A stretch of 25,188 nucleotides of DNA from Perkinsus olseni (GCA_013115135.1 JABANP010000645.1:1-25188); one strand, 5' to 3'; counted from the first letter of the stretch, positions 1 through 9,366 are shown. Translations and numbers: made by a program. The notes: generated from the letters alone by a model not told the origin.

Positions 1-184
1 CTAGCCAGTAGTGAGTCTCGCCCGCCAGGGCATCCATTGTGTCGCTCGCCGGCAACGGCTGACCGTTTCATCATGAGGCTAGTAGCTGGAGCTAATCACT
101 CTTGAATGATAGATTTCATTTGCACTAACTCCTGGTGCTTTGTGTTTCCCATATGACTGACGGTGACTCCTCCCAACAGCAACA
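1..184 (+). repeat. 5' LTR (first 22 nt missing)
   Basis: Matches 5658-5841 base for base and ends in the terminal CA at 183-184. It contains the gag initiation codon (ATG at 153), about 32 nt before the LTR end, so transcription must start upstream of 153 and the mRNA leader must be short. No convincing TATA box is visible in the part present. Confidence 0.95.
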
Positions 185-3100
185 TGGCTCCACGGCCGAG
201 AACGGCACTCAGTGGGATTGGGTTACCGATTTGGAGAAACAAGTCATGGACGACATCGAGGCCCGCCCGTCGAGACCGAGCCCAACGGTCCTATCCAATC
301 TGACTCCGTTGGCTACTGTCGAAGCTATACTCGGTATCGGCGGCTACAATAGGTGGCTGGACGCTATGTCCATCTTCCGTACGTCCAATGGGAAGGAACT
401 GGGCACTGATGTCAACGGCTTCCTCATGGATCACGCCTTGAGCGTCATGAAGGACTCAGAGGCCGAGACCAGATTATCCTGTTCGAGGACCCAGCTCTCT
501 GATTATGAATACAAAGAGGGGTTGATGCATTCGGTGAGAGCTACAGGCCTAGGCCTGGTCGGCCAGCTGTTACTCTTGGCGACAGTCCTCGCCCCTCCCC
601 TCGCCCAGAACGTGAAGGATACGGTCATAGACCTAGCTGAAGCCGATGAGGCAGCTTATCTTTGGCTGGAGAAGGAGGAGAACGCTCACGTGGACCGTGG
701 CAACTGTGTGAGGTGGCTCGGCTTCGTTAAGAAGGTTTGCAACGCTGTGCACTTGGAATGGTCCCGAGTTGTTCATGAAGAGGTTACTGTCAGCGATGCT
801 CTCCATCACTACAGTGGTTTACGCTGGACGAAGAACTGTACTCTTGACCAGCTCATCCTCAAGGAGAGAGATGCTTTTCACTACCTATCCCGTGCTGGGG
901 ACGGGGGAGTGAGGTTGGGTGATCAAGCTCGACTTGACGTCTTGAATCGATGCCTACGAGAATCCAACAGATGGGGTTATGTTCTCACCCCAGAGCTCAA
1001 CAAGATCCTATGGTCGGCAAGGTCAGTACCTGAGTGGGTGCTGGCGGCTAAGCAGATCCGTTCTGACTCACGTCGTTCCGGACTTCTTCCTGACCGAGAG
1101 TACCAGCCGGTTAAGACCGAATCCTCCGCTTACGCCTCTTACAAGGTGGAGTATCAGGGTCGTCGTGGCCAGAACAAGAAGACCAAGGATGACGACAAGG
1201 TTCAGGATGCGGTCAAACGGCGGTTGACTAAGGCTCGAGGAGATAAGAAGAACAAGCAGCATGTGCGAAACAGCCGTCCACTACGAGGCTCGAGAGGGGT
1301 CACCTCTGGTTCGGATGACGAGAACGAGGCCGCTGTAGTCTGCTACCATTGTCATGGTCTTGGTCATCGACGCCCCCAATGTCCGTACCGTGAGATGGAG
1401 AAGGCTGAAGCTCGGCGATTGGTCAAGACTGGTACCAAGACTGCGGTACGAGGGCAACAAGATCGGTCGAGAGAGACCAGTGCGCCGGCTACTCGGACAC
1501 TTCGGTCGAGGAGGGCTGCAGCGGCCAGGGCTCCGGACAACTATAAGACTGTGACCGAGCATCGTGTTCACGCCACCCAGACCATTGACAATGGTAACCT
1601 TGGTGGGTCGGGGGAGCCTAACAACTCTCCCCGAGTTCAAGAGATTGACCACGAGGCCCTAGATGAGCCTACCGGTAGTGAACCCGTCGACAGTCCGACG
1701 AGTTCAGACTCATCCGACTATTACTCTGAGTCGGGGGAGTCGGTTCACGAGGTTCTACGTGCGTTGAGGACTGGAGTTACTCAGGCCAGAGTTCAACACA
1801 TCCATTCCTCTACTTGCGGGATGGATAAGGTGGTCACTGACACTTCAAGGTTGCTTTGGGTGTCTTTAACGGTAGACTCTAGGGTCATGGATGTCTACAT
1901 CGACACCTGTGCTACGGTGTCTTACATCGGTCTGGATCTGCTCGACCCAGCTCAGAAGGATCGAGTTCAACCCTGTCAAGAACGGTGCAAGGGTATTGGC
2001 GGACACGAATCACTAGTTCGAGGACTACTCAAGGTTCGGTGCCGTACCGTCTCCAAGGCCTTCGACGTCTGGGCTCGAGTTATCGATGGCCAGTCTCCCT
2101 TACTACTGGGTCTTGACAGCCTCCACAAGATCGGTCTCAACCTCCACTTAGTCGATGGTCAGGTTAGGTTGGAGTTGGGTGGTAACCTCAACTCAGACAA
2201 GTGGGTCGGGCAAGTCCTGAGGACGTTCTCTACAGATTCTCTACCAGAGTTGGAACTGAGAGTGACTCGTGAGAACCCACCGCTGACGGCCGTCTACATC
2301 CCCATGCGCCAAGAGGCTCTCGACGCTGGCAACAAGATACTGGATGACCTTGTTAGCCGTGGTATTGTGGAGGACATTGACTTGCAGGCTCAGTACTTAA
2401 TGGGGCCCGAACCCTGGGTCTCCAATGGTTTCGCCATCCCGAAGGGCACCCAGAAGTGGAGATTCATCGTCGACCTCCGGAAGGTTAACCTTCGGTTGGA
2501 CACCAGTGACTGCAACGAGGTCAGCCCAGATGTGATGTCTCTGCTCTCATCCATCCCCTCCGACGCCAGCTTCTTTGCGTCCATCGACCTGCGCGACGCA
2601 TTCTTCAACGTGCGCTTGGTTGAGTCCAGCAAGAGGTACCTCATCACCCGGTTCGGTCATCGGTACGTTCGATGGAATCGGGCTCCTCAGGGATTAGCCC
2701 TAAGTCCGAGTTTCTGGAGCTCCTGGATAACGGCTTTACTCCGACGAGGTGGTATCGATGTCAGCTGCGTGAGGGTGTATGTCGACGACCTTATCATCTT
2801 CGGTCGCTCGGAGCACGAGGTGAACCGCAAGGTCCAGGAGCTACTGAAGTTCTTCCAGGACTGCGGCGTGGCGGTCTCGTTGGAGAAGGTGGTGAAGGCT
2901 GGGCGAAGGCTGGCGGCCCTTGGCATGGAGCTCACTCCGGGAGGTTGGTCGGTTTCTCAAGACAAGATCGACAAGTTGCAGGAGATGACGGAGTCCAAGC
3001 CTACTACCCGAGACGACTTGAGGTCTCTTATTGGCCTACTCCAATACTGCAGGACCGCCTACCACTATGTCCGTGTGCCTTCCGAGTTCTCCGAGGACAT

Positions 3101-5492
3101 GGGAGCTCTCAATGACTTACTCAAGGGTTCGGGTCGGCTCAAGTGGACACCGGTAGCGGACGTCGCCTATGATCGGCTCCGACTACGGTTCAAACAGCGG
3201 TTTCTGCCTTTCCACTCTGTCGAGGAGACGGCACCCAGTACCACTAGACGTTATGTGATACAGGCCGACGCCAGTGACGTGGCTATTGGTTTCTGTCTGT
3301 GGTCGATCAATGTCGATGAGGACGTCTCCGCCGACACCTTAGCTAAGTCCGGTAGTCTACTCATGTGGGGTTCCAAGGTGCTTGACTCAGCCTCTCGGAG
3401 CTGGCCCTCTTGGGATCGAGAAGGTTACGCGGTCTACGTCGCCCTTTGTCGCTTCCGACCGTGGTTGATATCCTCAACGACGACCACATACGTCTTGACT
3501 GACAACACTGGTAGCTTGTACAAGTGGGCCACCATGGAGAAGGGCGAGCGGCTGTTACCGTCTTTGCAACGAGGACAACGTTGGCTTCGCTGGTTTAACT
3601 TGACGAGTGATATGCTGATCTTCAAGTCCATCTGCTTCAAGCATGTGAAGGGAGTAGAGAACGGCCTAGCTGATGCGCTCAGCAGACTCACCAATCACTT
3701 GTTGAACCGAGATGATGAGGCGGTGCAGACGGAGCAGTGTCTTCAAACGGTTGCCGGGTCGGGGGAGCCCGGCGTCGGTTTCTTGTCCGACTGTGACTGG
3801 GCTCCACCTGCGTTGGTTGGTCCTATCCAAGAAGCCTGTCGAGTAGCACAACCTCGGGATGAACAGACCAAGTTCCTGGGCAAGACGGTGTCTGAGATCT
3901 ACCAATTGGTGACGGCTAAGGATGACCCCACCACAGTGGTACCTGACTGGCTGGATCGCTTCCTCCTCTTCGACCATTGTCTAATGATGAGCTCCCTTGA
4001 GCCGGTTACTCACTTACCTCGGTGGTTAGTGGTGATACCGGTGGGCACTATTAGTGTCGAGATTGAGAATGAGACCAAGACTGTTCCTATCCGTGAGTAT
4101 CTATGCTGGCTGGTTCACTCGCGTGTAGCCACTGGTCACCCCTCTCCGGCAATGATGAAGTGTCAACTCCGTCAACGTTGTTGGTGGCCGTCTATGGAAA
4201 CCTGCTGCCGGACGTGGACGAGTAAATGCTACACCTGCCAAGTGGAGACAGCCCGCACCAACCGCAGTCTTGGGAAGTTTAGCCTTCGCCGCTACCCCGG
4301 TCGCTTCGAGGCCATCAGCGTGGACTATACCGGTCCCTACGAGGTATCTTCGGTGGGGCAGTTCCGGTTCAGCCTGACGATCATGGACCTCTGTACTGGG
4401 TACGTCCGCTTCGCTGCTACAAGGACGCGGTGCGGAGGCGAGTTCGTGGCGACTCTGCTGAAGTATTGGGGAATGGACTTCGATCTACCCCGTACTATAT
4501 TGCATGATCGTGATGGGGCCTTCGTGGCTGAAGTGGTCAGGGCTTGGAAGGCCCGGGCCCAGATCGAGGAGAAGACTTCTCTGCCCTACTTGGCTCGCAT
4601 GAACGGCAAATGTGAGCGAGCCCATCAAGAGCTGAAGCGGTGTGTCCGTCAGGCTATCTCCCAGTCCGGGTCGGCATCATGGCCAGAGGCGTTGACTGTT
4701 GCCGCCCGAGTACACAACCGGTTTCCGACCTTCCGTGAGAAGATCAGTCCTTATCAGCTGGTCTTCGGGCAACTACCTCGAGATGACTGGGGTGCATTGG
4801 TTAACAGCCTACGTCATGAAGATGGTTTCCAGAAACTCTGTGAGGATGACCCAAGTGGTTTCTTGAAGGATCTCAAGACCAACATCGAGAACACTCTGGC
4901 CATCTACCGGGAGAACAATGTCTTCCACCGACTGGGTATGAACCACCACCGCCAGGCCTCCTCCTTTCAGGTGGGAGATCGAGTGCTCTACCTCAAGCAC
5001 GCGGCCACTGACGGTCCGGCGAGTGCATTCCATCCTACTGTGGAAGGCCCCTACACCATCACCGAGGTCAGTGAGCGTCAACCGGCTTTGGTCACCCTAG
5101 ACGATCGAGTCAAGTGTGCTGCCGACCAGCTTGTGCGGTACCGGGACTATGACTCGGTATTGCCAGCGGCCACATCGTCTACTGCGGCGCAAGAGGTTGT
5201 CGAGCTCGAGCGAGTGGACCCAGACTCTCTATCCGTTGGTGACTTCGTCGTCTATCGCAGTCCAGGTAACGATTGGCTCTTCGAGATCGCCCGAGTAACC
5301 GCCGTGGCTGTCGACCAAGGAGCTGTGGACGTTGACCTCTATATCGTCAATCGGTCGGAGAAGTGGCTGCCAAGTGGTCGCAGATGTCGTGCCCCAATGG
5401 CACTGGTTTTGTGCAAGATCGAGATGAACCAGAAATCTCGGATAACCCGACGTTCCCGTCAAGATCTGAAGAACTTGGGAGTCCACCTGTGA
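153..5492 (+). CDS. Gag-Pol polyprotein of a Ty3/gypsy-type retrotransposon
   Basis: A 1,779-residue single frame. I start it at ATG 153; the frame is open back to a GTG at 135 but 153 is the first ATG. The Gag part (about 1-560) carries one zinc knuckle, C397-x2-C400-x4-H405-x4-C410, followed by a basic and then acidic Ser-rich stretch. The aspartic protease active site is at D584, but reads D-T-C-A rather than the usual D-[ST]-G-A. Reverse transcriptase has SIDLRDAF (D812) and YVDD (876-879). RNase H acidic residues are D1039, E1090, D1117 and D1174. Integrase has an HHCC zinc domain (H1322, H1329, C1359, C1362) and the catalytic triad D1391, D1452, E1488, with exactly 35 residues between the last two. 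A GPY/F-like module (G1632-P-Y) follows. The C-terminal 100 residues look like a small beta-barrel, possibly chromo- or Tudor-like, but this is a guess. No gag-pol frameshift or stop is present, so Gag and Pol would be made in equal amounts unless processed or regulated otherwise. Products would assemble virus-like particles, copy the RNA and insert the cDNA. Confidence 0.95.
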   Translation: MTDGDSSQQQHGSTAENGTQWDWVTDLEKQVMDDIEARPSRPSPTVLSNLTPLATVEAILGIGGYNRWLDAMSIFRTSNGKELGTDVNGFLMDHALSVMKDSEAETRLSCSRTQLSDYEYKEGLMHSVRATGLGLVGQLLLLATVLAPPLAQNVKDTVIDLAEADEAAYLWLEKEENAHVDRGNCVRWLGFVKKVCNAVHLEWSRVVHEEVTVSDALHHYSGLRWTKNCTLDQLILKERDAFHYLSRAGDGGVRLGDQARLDVLNRCLRESNRWGYVLTPELNKILWSARSVPEWVLAAKQIRSDSRRSGLLPDREYQPVKTESSAYASYKVEYQGRRGQNKKTKDDDKVQDAVKRRLTKARGDKKNKQHVRNSRPLRGSRGVTSGSDDENEAAVVCYHCHGLGHRRPQCPYREMEKAEARRLVKTGTKTAVRGQQDRSRETSAPATRTLRSRRAAAARAPDNYKTVTEHRVHATQTIDNGNLGGSGEPNNSPRVQEIDHEALDEPTGSEPVDSPTSSDSSDYYSESGESVHEVLRALRTGVTQARVQHIHSSTCGMDKVVTDTSRLLWVSLTVDSRVMDVYIDTCATVSYIGLDLLDPAQKDRVQPCQERCKGIGGHESLVRGLLKVRCRTVSKAFDVWARVIDGQSPLLLGLDSLHKIGLNLHLVDGQVRLELGGNLNSDKWVGQVLRTFSTDSLPELELRVTRENPPLTAVYIPMRQEALDAGNKILDDLVSRGIVEDIDLQAQYLMGPEPWVSNGFAIPKGTQKWRFIVDLRKVNLRLDTSDCNEVSPDVMSLLSSIPSDASFFASIDLRDAFFNVRLVESSKRYLITRFGHRYVRWNRAPQGLALSPSFWSSWITALLRRGGIDVSCVRVYVDDLIIFGRSEHEVNRKVQELLKFFQDCGVAVSLEKVVKAGRRLAALGMELTPGGWSVSQDKIDKLQEMTESKPTTRDDLRSLIGLLQYCRTAYHYVRVPSEFSEDMGALNDLLKGSGRLKWTPVADVAYDRLRLRFKQRFLPFHSVEETAPSTTRRYVIQADASDVAIGFCLWSINVDEDVSADTLAKSGSLLMWGSKVLDSASRSWPSWDREGYAVYVALCRFRPWLISSTTTTYVLTDNTGSLYKWATMEKGERLLPSLQRGQRWLRWFNLTSDMLIFKSICFKHVKGVENGLADALSRLTNHLLNRDDEAVQTEQCLQTVAGSGEPGVGFLSDCDWAPPALVGPIQEACRVAQPRDEQTKFLGKTVSEIYQLVTAKDDPTTVVPDWLDRFLLFDHCLMMSSLEPVTHLPRWLVVIPVGTISVEIENETKTVPIREYLCWLVHSRVATGHPSPAMMKCQLRQRCWWPSMETCCRTWTSKCYTCQVETARTNRSLGKFSLRRYPGRFEAISVDYTGPYEVSSVGQFRFSLTIMDLCTGYVRFAATRTRCGGEFVATLLKYWGMDFDLPRTILHDRDGAFVAEVVRAWKARAQIEEKTSLPYLARMNGKCERAHQELKRCVRQAISQSGSASWPEALTVAARVHNRFPTFREKISPYQLVFGQLPRDDWGALVNSLRHEDGFQKLCEDDPSGFLKDLKTNIENTLAIYRENNVFHRLGMNHHRQASSFQVGDRVLYLKHAATDGPASAFHPTVEGPYTITEVSERQPALVTLDDRVKCAADQLVRYRDYDSVLPAATSSTAAQEVVELERVDPDSLSVGDFVVYRSPGNDWLFEIARVTAVAVDQGAVDVDLYIVNRSEKWLPSGRRCRAPMALVLCKIEMNQKSRITRRSRQDLKNLGVHL
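185..202 (+). other. Probable primer-binding site
   Basis: The 18 nt directly after the 5' LTR begin TGG, as expected for a site complementary to a tRNA 3'-CCA end (TGGCTCCACGGCCGAGAA). The tRNA was not identified: none of the tRNA genes in the array has a matching 3' end. The site is inside the gag reading frame. Confidence 0.6.
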
Positions 5493-5626
5493 CATTCAAC
5501 GATGGATTATTCTATGATAATGCAGTATGTAATGCTAATTGATGATGAGTATGATGATTATTGTATATTGGTATTAGCTCCAGTCTGCGATGCCCTTTCA
5601 ATTATGTTTGACGCCCAAGACCCACT

Positions 5627-5635
5627 AGGGGGAGA
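5627..5635 (+). other. Polypurine tract
   Basis: The purine run AGGGGGAGA ends directly before the TG of the 3' LTR, the standard position for the primer of plus-strand DNA synthesis. Between the polyprotein stop (5490-5492) and this tract is an AT-rich 134-nt untranslated stretch. Confidence 0.8.
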
Positions 5636-5841
5636 TGTGGCTTGCATACAGTAGTACCTAGCCAGTAGTGAGTCTCGCCCGCCAGGGCATCCATTGTGTC
5701 GCTCGCCGGCAACGGCTGACCGTTTCATCATGAGGCTAGTAGCTGGAGCTAATCACTCTTGAATGATAGATTTCATTTGCACTAACTCCTGGTGCTTTGT
5801 GTTTCCCATATGACTGACGGTGACTCCTCCCAACAGCAACA
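5636..5841 (+). repeat. 3' LTR
   Basis: 206 bp, TGTGGC...AACA. It contains the same gag ATG (5810), which here reads on into the flank for 23 codons to TGA at 5879-5881. No AATAAA polyadenylation signal was seen. Confidence 0.93.
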
Positions 5842-6458
5842 AACCCGCTCGGACATGCGCTGCGTAACGCGCGCGCCCTGATGATCGATTCCTCACGCCG
5901 GGTTTCAGCCCAGCGCAGATCAGAGGTCAGACCCGGTTCTTCAGCGCGGCTGGCAGCCGGGCAGTGTTCCCGACAGAATCACATAAAACAACCGAACCAC
6001 CGATGGAACCAACAGTGGCGGTAAAACACTCGCTGCGCTTGCCATGAGTCATTGCCGTGACGGTGATGCCGTCAACGGTGAACACCCAGGAAGTGACTGC
6101 TTTATGCAGACACCGTGTCCAACCCACTGGTTTACCTGGCCCAGGTAACCTGGGCCCAGGCGCAGGAGGGATATCCTATGACCGTTCAATAGCGTCAAGA
6201 GCTGGCACATCCGCATGATGAGCTGACGGTCAACCGACACTACTATTAACTCAACACGAGTAATAGTATTTAATACTAGAGTCAATTTAACTCTTTTTGT
6301 TTACAGGATCGCCCGCACACAGTGTAGCGGCGGTAAATAGGTAGCATTACAGCAATGAATTGCACCAATATACCACTACAACGAAAAACTGGGTCTCAAT
6401 TAGGGTGTCCCTGGTCTCGGAATAATTGTCAACGACTTGTACGGAATACATATATGCA
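5842..6458. other. GC-rich flank without an identified gene
   Basis: Minus-strand frames here look partly coding. One runs from about 6140 to a TGA near 5927 (its first ATG is at 6127, 66 residues, Gly/Thr/Val-rich). A second frame is open from about 5970 to the LTR edge (Arg/Glu/Ala-rich). Neither family was recognised. A near-perfect inverted repeat of CCTGG/CCAGG units lies at 6135-6160. The last 200 nt are AT-rich and featureless. It could be a remnant of another element, host exon sequence or transferred DNA. Confidence 0.3.
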
Positions 6459-6472
6459 ATAGCATACACGTA

Positions 6473-6546
6473 TACTCTGGGCGATACTTGAATCTGCAAC
6501 TTTTGGATTAGAAGTCAAACGCTCTATCCGATTGAGCCACCAGAGC
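6473..6546 (-). pseudogene. Degenerate tRNA-Arg(TCT), first in array
   Basis: The outer (3') half resembles the decayed class (ACTTGAATCTGC in place of ACTTGAACCCGC) while the half nearest 6546 matches the intact class, so it looks like a hybrid. Anticodon stem and T stem are mispaired. Confidence 0.7.
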
Positions 6547-6654
6547 CGGAAGCAGTAGTGACATACAGTGCTGGCCGGTGGTGAGCGTTCCTTTGAATGT
6601 TGAAGGGCATACAGTTGATTAATTTGCTGCCTCAGCAGACTATTCTCAGTAAGC

Positions 6655-6726
6655 CAACTTGTGTTGAAATTGGAGCGCTTGGGGTTCCGGAGCCAAATGT
6701 TGCGGGTTCAACTTCGGTCAGGATTA
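6655..6726 (+). pseudogene. Degenerate tRNA-Arg(CCG)
   Basis: Keeps the CCG anticodon triplet and a GGGTTCAA B-box core but has lost the A box and acceptor pairing. It is the most diverged copy of this class. Confidence 0.6.
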
Positions 6727-6935
6727 GGCAAAAATCCTAGTTCCGAGTGAAGTGTCGCACCAAGACTTGGTGCAAGATGGAAACACGCTGTGGGATAGGG
6801 CTGAGCCGTGGTAAGGTGAGAATTCCAGGACAGCGCACCGTGCATCCATCAGCGACAAGCTGACGTCTCGTTCTGTGTTCATGAACGCCTTGTCAACATT
6901 CTCGTGTGCTGGAACACATTTCGTTCCAAACACAA

Positions 6936-7006
6936 TTCACTGCCCGGATTTGACGCGGGGTTCAAACGGCCACAACGTGACGTCCTGACCACTAAACGAT
7001 AGCGAC
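6936..7006 (-). pseudogene. Degenerate tRNA-His(GTG)
   Basis: Aligns end to end with the four better His copies, but acceptor stem and T arm are damaged (TTCACTG in place of GTCGCTA on the plus strand). Confidence 0.65.
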
Positions 7007-7346
7007 GTAGGAGGCCATTCTGATGATACATATTCCAATGCTTAACAACAAACAAGCTGTGCTCACTCAATTTCGCTGAAGCGAGAAACGCCGGGCAGTG
7101 TCCGATGGTGAGTTCTTGGAATATTGCATGATCACAGTTGAATTGCATTCGAGCCGCAAGCTATCTCGAAGCACTTGTAACACTCTACACGGCAGATGGA
7201 GCCATCCAATACTAACTAATCACTGACAGTTTGGCCGAGGCGCTAGTGACTAGCACTACAAGTGCGAGACGACGGAGATAGCGTATAGTCAGGAAGGGCT
7301 GTCTTAAGAACAGACAGCTCCGATCTGATGTGGTAGCATACACGTA

Positions 7347-7420
7347 TACTCTAGGCGATACTTGAATCTGCAACTTTTGGATTAGATGTCCAACGCTCCA
7401 TCCGATTGAGTTACTAGAGC
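7347..7420 (-). pseudogene. Degenerate tRNA-Arg(TCT)
   Basis: The anticodon triplet has become ACATCTAA in context (GATGTCC on plus), the A box reads AACTCAATCGG and the T stem is mispaired; no cloverleaf forms. Confidence 0.65.
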
Positions 7421-7631
7421 TGGTGAACGGATCAAGCTGTCACGGACAGCAGCTAGTGCCGACTAGCGTTTTGCGCCGTTAGGCGCACCTGCATAGAGTG
7501 GATTCATGCTTCACAGTTCGGGTGCTGCCGATAGTTTGGCGGCAGCCTACTCCTGTCAAAAAGGAATCCAAGCGGAACACTCCTCCGATTGATCCAACAC
7601 GAGTACGGAGTGTAACTAACCACTTTTAGTC

Positions 7632-7703
7632 GACCTTGTGGCGCAATGGAAGCGCGTCGGTTTCCGGAGCCGAAGGTTGCGGGTTCAAGTCCCGCCAGGG
7701 TTG
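7632..7703 (+). tRNA. tRNA-Arg(CCG)
   Basis: 72 nt. Acceptor GACCTTG pairs with CAGGGTT (two wobbles); D stem GCGC/GCGC; anticodon arm TCGGT-TTCCGGA-GCCGA with anticodon CCG; T arm GCGGG-TTCAAGT-CCCGC. Best-preserved member of its class. It converges with the Arg(TCT) gene at 7786. Only TTT, not TTTT, follows within 30 nt. Confidence 0.85.
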
Positions 7704-7785
7704 TAGTATTTAATTGCTTTCAACGGCGATAGTGTATAGTAGGGAGACTGCCATAGGAGCAGACAGTTCCGATCTGATGTGTACC

Positions 7786-7859
7786 TACTCTGGGCGGGAC
7801 TTGAACCCGCAACCTTTGGATTAGAAGTCCAACGCTCTATCCGATTGAGCCACCAGAGC
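7786..7859 (-). tRNA. tRNA-Arg(TCT)
   Basis: 74 nt. Acceptor GCTCTGG/CCAGAGT, D stem GCTC/GAGC, anticodon arm TTGGA-CTTCTAA-TCCAA with anticodon TCT, T arm GCGGG-TTCAAGT-CCCGC, discriminator A. All stems pair, with one G-U at 1:72. No intron. Confidence 0.9.
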
Positions 7860-7968
7860 CGGAACTAGTTGCGACATACAGTGCTGGCCGGTGGTGGGCG
7901 TTCCTTTGAATGTTGAAGGGCATACAGTGGATTCATTTGCTGCCTCAGCAGACTATTCTCAGTAAGCC

Positions 7969-8040
7969 GAGCTTATGGTGAAATTGAAGCACTTCGGGTT
8001 CCGGAGCCAAATGCTGCGGGTTCAACTTCGGTCAGGATTA
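7969..8040 (+). pseudogene. Degenerate tRNA-Arg(CCG)
   Basis: Aligns over its whole length to the gene at 7632; TTCCGGA is kept but the D stem and T stem no longer pair. Confidence 0.65.
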
Positions 8041-8247
8041 GGCAAAATCCAAGTTCCGAGTGAAGTGTCGCACCAAGACTTGGTGCACGATGAAACACGC
8101 TGTGGGATAGGGCTGAGCCGTGGTAAGGTGAGAATTCCAGGACAGCGCACCGTGCATCCATCAGCGACAAGCTGACGTCTCGTTCTGTGTTCATGAACGT
8201 CTTGTCAACATTCTCGTGTGCTGGAACACATTTCGTTCCAAACTAAA

Positions 8248-8318
8248 GTCGCTACCCGGATTTAAACCGGGATTGTCACGGCCACAACGTGACGTCCTGA
8301 CCACTAGACGATAGCGAC
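8248..8318 (-). tRNA. tRNA-His(GTG)
   Basis: 71 nt. Acceptor GTCGCTA/TAGCGAC pairs fully; anticodon arm TCACG-TTGTGGC-CGTGA gives GTG. The T loop reads TTTAAAT in place of TTCAAAT, which weakens the B box. Confidence 0.75.
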
Positions 8319-8672
8319 GCAGGAGACCATTCTGATGATACATATTCGAATGCTTAACAACAAACAAGCTGTGCTCACTCAATTTCGCTGAAGCGAGAAA
8401 CGCCGGGCAGTGTCCGATGGTGAGTTATTGGAATATTGCATGATCACAGTTGAATTGCATTCGAGCCGCAAGCTATCTCGAAGCACTTGTAACACCCTAC
8501 ACGGCAGATGGAGCCATCCAATACTAACTAATCACTGACAGTTTGGCCGAGGCGTTAGTGACTAGCACTACAAGACTTGTAGTACAAGTGTGAGACGACG
8601 GAGATAGCGTATAGTCAGGAAGGGCTGTCTTAAGAACAGACAGATCCGATCTGATGTGGTAGCATACACGTA

Positions 8673-8746
8673 TACTCTAGGCGATACTTCAATCTGCAAC
8701 TTTTGGATTAGATGTCCAACGCTCCATCCGATTGAGTTACTAGAGC
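8673..8746 (-). pseudogene. Degenerate tRNA-Arg(TCT)
   Basis: Same decay pattern as the copy at 7347, with an extra G-to-C change (plus strand CTTCAATC) shared only with the copy at 9999. Confidence 0.65.
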
Positions 8747-8957
8747 TGGTGAACGGATCAAGCTGTCACGGACAGCAGCTAGTGCCGACTAGCGTTTTGC
8801 GCCGTTAGGCGCACCTACATAGAGTGGATTCATGCTTCACAGTTCGGGTGCTGCCGATAGTTTGGCGGCAGCCTACTCCTGTCAAAAAGGAATCCAAGCG
8901 GAACACCCCTCCGATTGATCCAACACGAGTACGGAGTGTAACTAACCACTTTTAGTC

Positions 8958-9029
8958 GATCTTGTGGCGCAATGGAAGCGCGTCGGATTCCGAAGCCGAA
9001 GGTTGCGGGTTTAAGTCCCGCCAGGGTTG
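8958..9029 (+). tRNA. tRNA-Arg(CCG)
   Basis: Cloverleaf kept, but anticodon arm TCGGA-TTCCGAA-GCCGA has an A-G mismatch at 31:39, and the T loop is TTTAAGT. A TTTT run follows at 9043-9046. Confidence 0.75.
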
Positions 9030-9111
9030 TAATATCTAATTGTTTTCAACGGCGATAGTGTATAGTAGGGAGACTGCCATAGGAGCAGACAGTTCCGATC
9101 TGATGTGTATA

Positions 9112-9185
9112 TACTCTGGGCGGGACTTGAACCCGCAACCTTTGGATTAGAAGTCCAACGCTCTATCCGATTGAGCCACCAGAGC
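9112..9185 (-). tRNA. tRNA-Arg(TCT)
   Basis: Identical in the gene body to the copy at 7786; all stems intact. Confidence 0.9.
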
Positions 9186-9294
9186 CGGAACTAGTTGCGA
9201 CATACAGTGCTGGCCGGTGGTGGGCGTTCCTTTGAATGTTGAAGGGCATACAGCGGATTCATTTGCTGCCTCAGCAGACTATTCTCAGTAAGCC

Positions 9295-9366
9295 GAGCTT
9301 ATGGTGAAATTGAAGCACTTCGGGTTCCGGAGCCAAATGCTGCGGGCTCAACTTCGGTCAGGATTA
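9295..9366 (+). pseudogene. Degenerate tRNA-Arg(CCG)
   Basis: As the copy at 7969, with one more change in the B box (GGGCTCAA). Confidence 0.65.

Larger units (their letters stand above)
1..5841 (+). mobile_element. Ty3/gypsy-order LTR retrotransposon, 5' end cut by the window
   Basis: Two direct repeats (1-184 and 5658-5841, no difference seen) flank a single long polyprotein frame. The 3' LTR starts TGTGGC at 5636, directly after a purine tract, and ends CA at 5841, giving a canonical TG...CA LTR of 206 bp. The window therefore lacks the first 22 nt of the 5' LTR and its flank, and the target-site duplication cannot be checked. Domain order protease-RT-RNase H-integrase is that of Ty3/gypsy elements, not Ty1/copia. 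Identical LTRs plus an intact 5.3-kb frame mean a recent, possibly still active, insertion. Confidence 0.95.

Noticed and set aside
2672..3115. 147-codon plus-strand ORF inside the RT region, and other frames within 979-5495
   Set aside because: Shadows of the polyprotein frame, which has all catalytic motifs.
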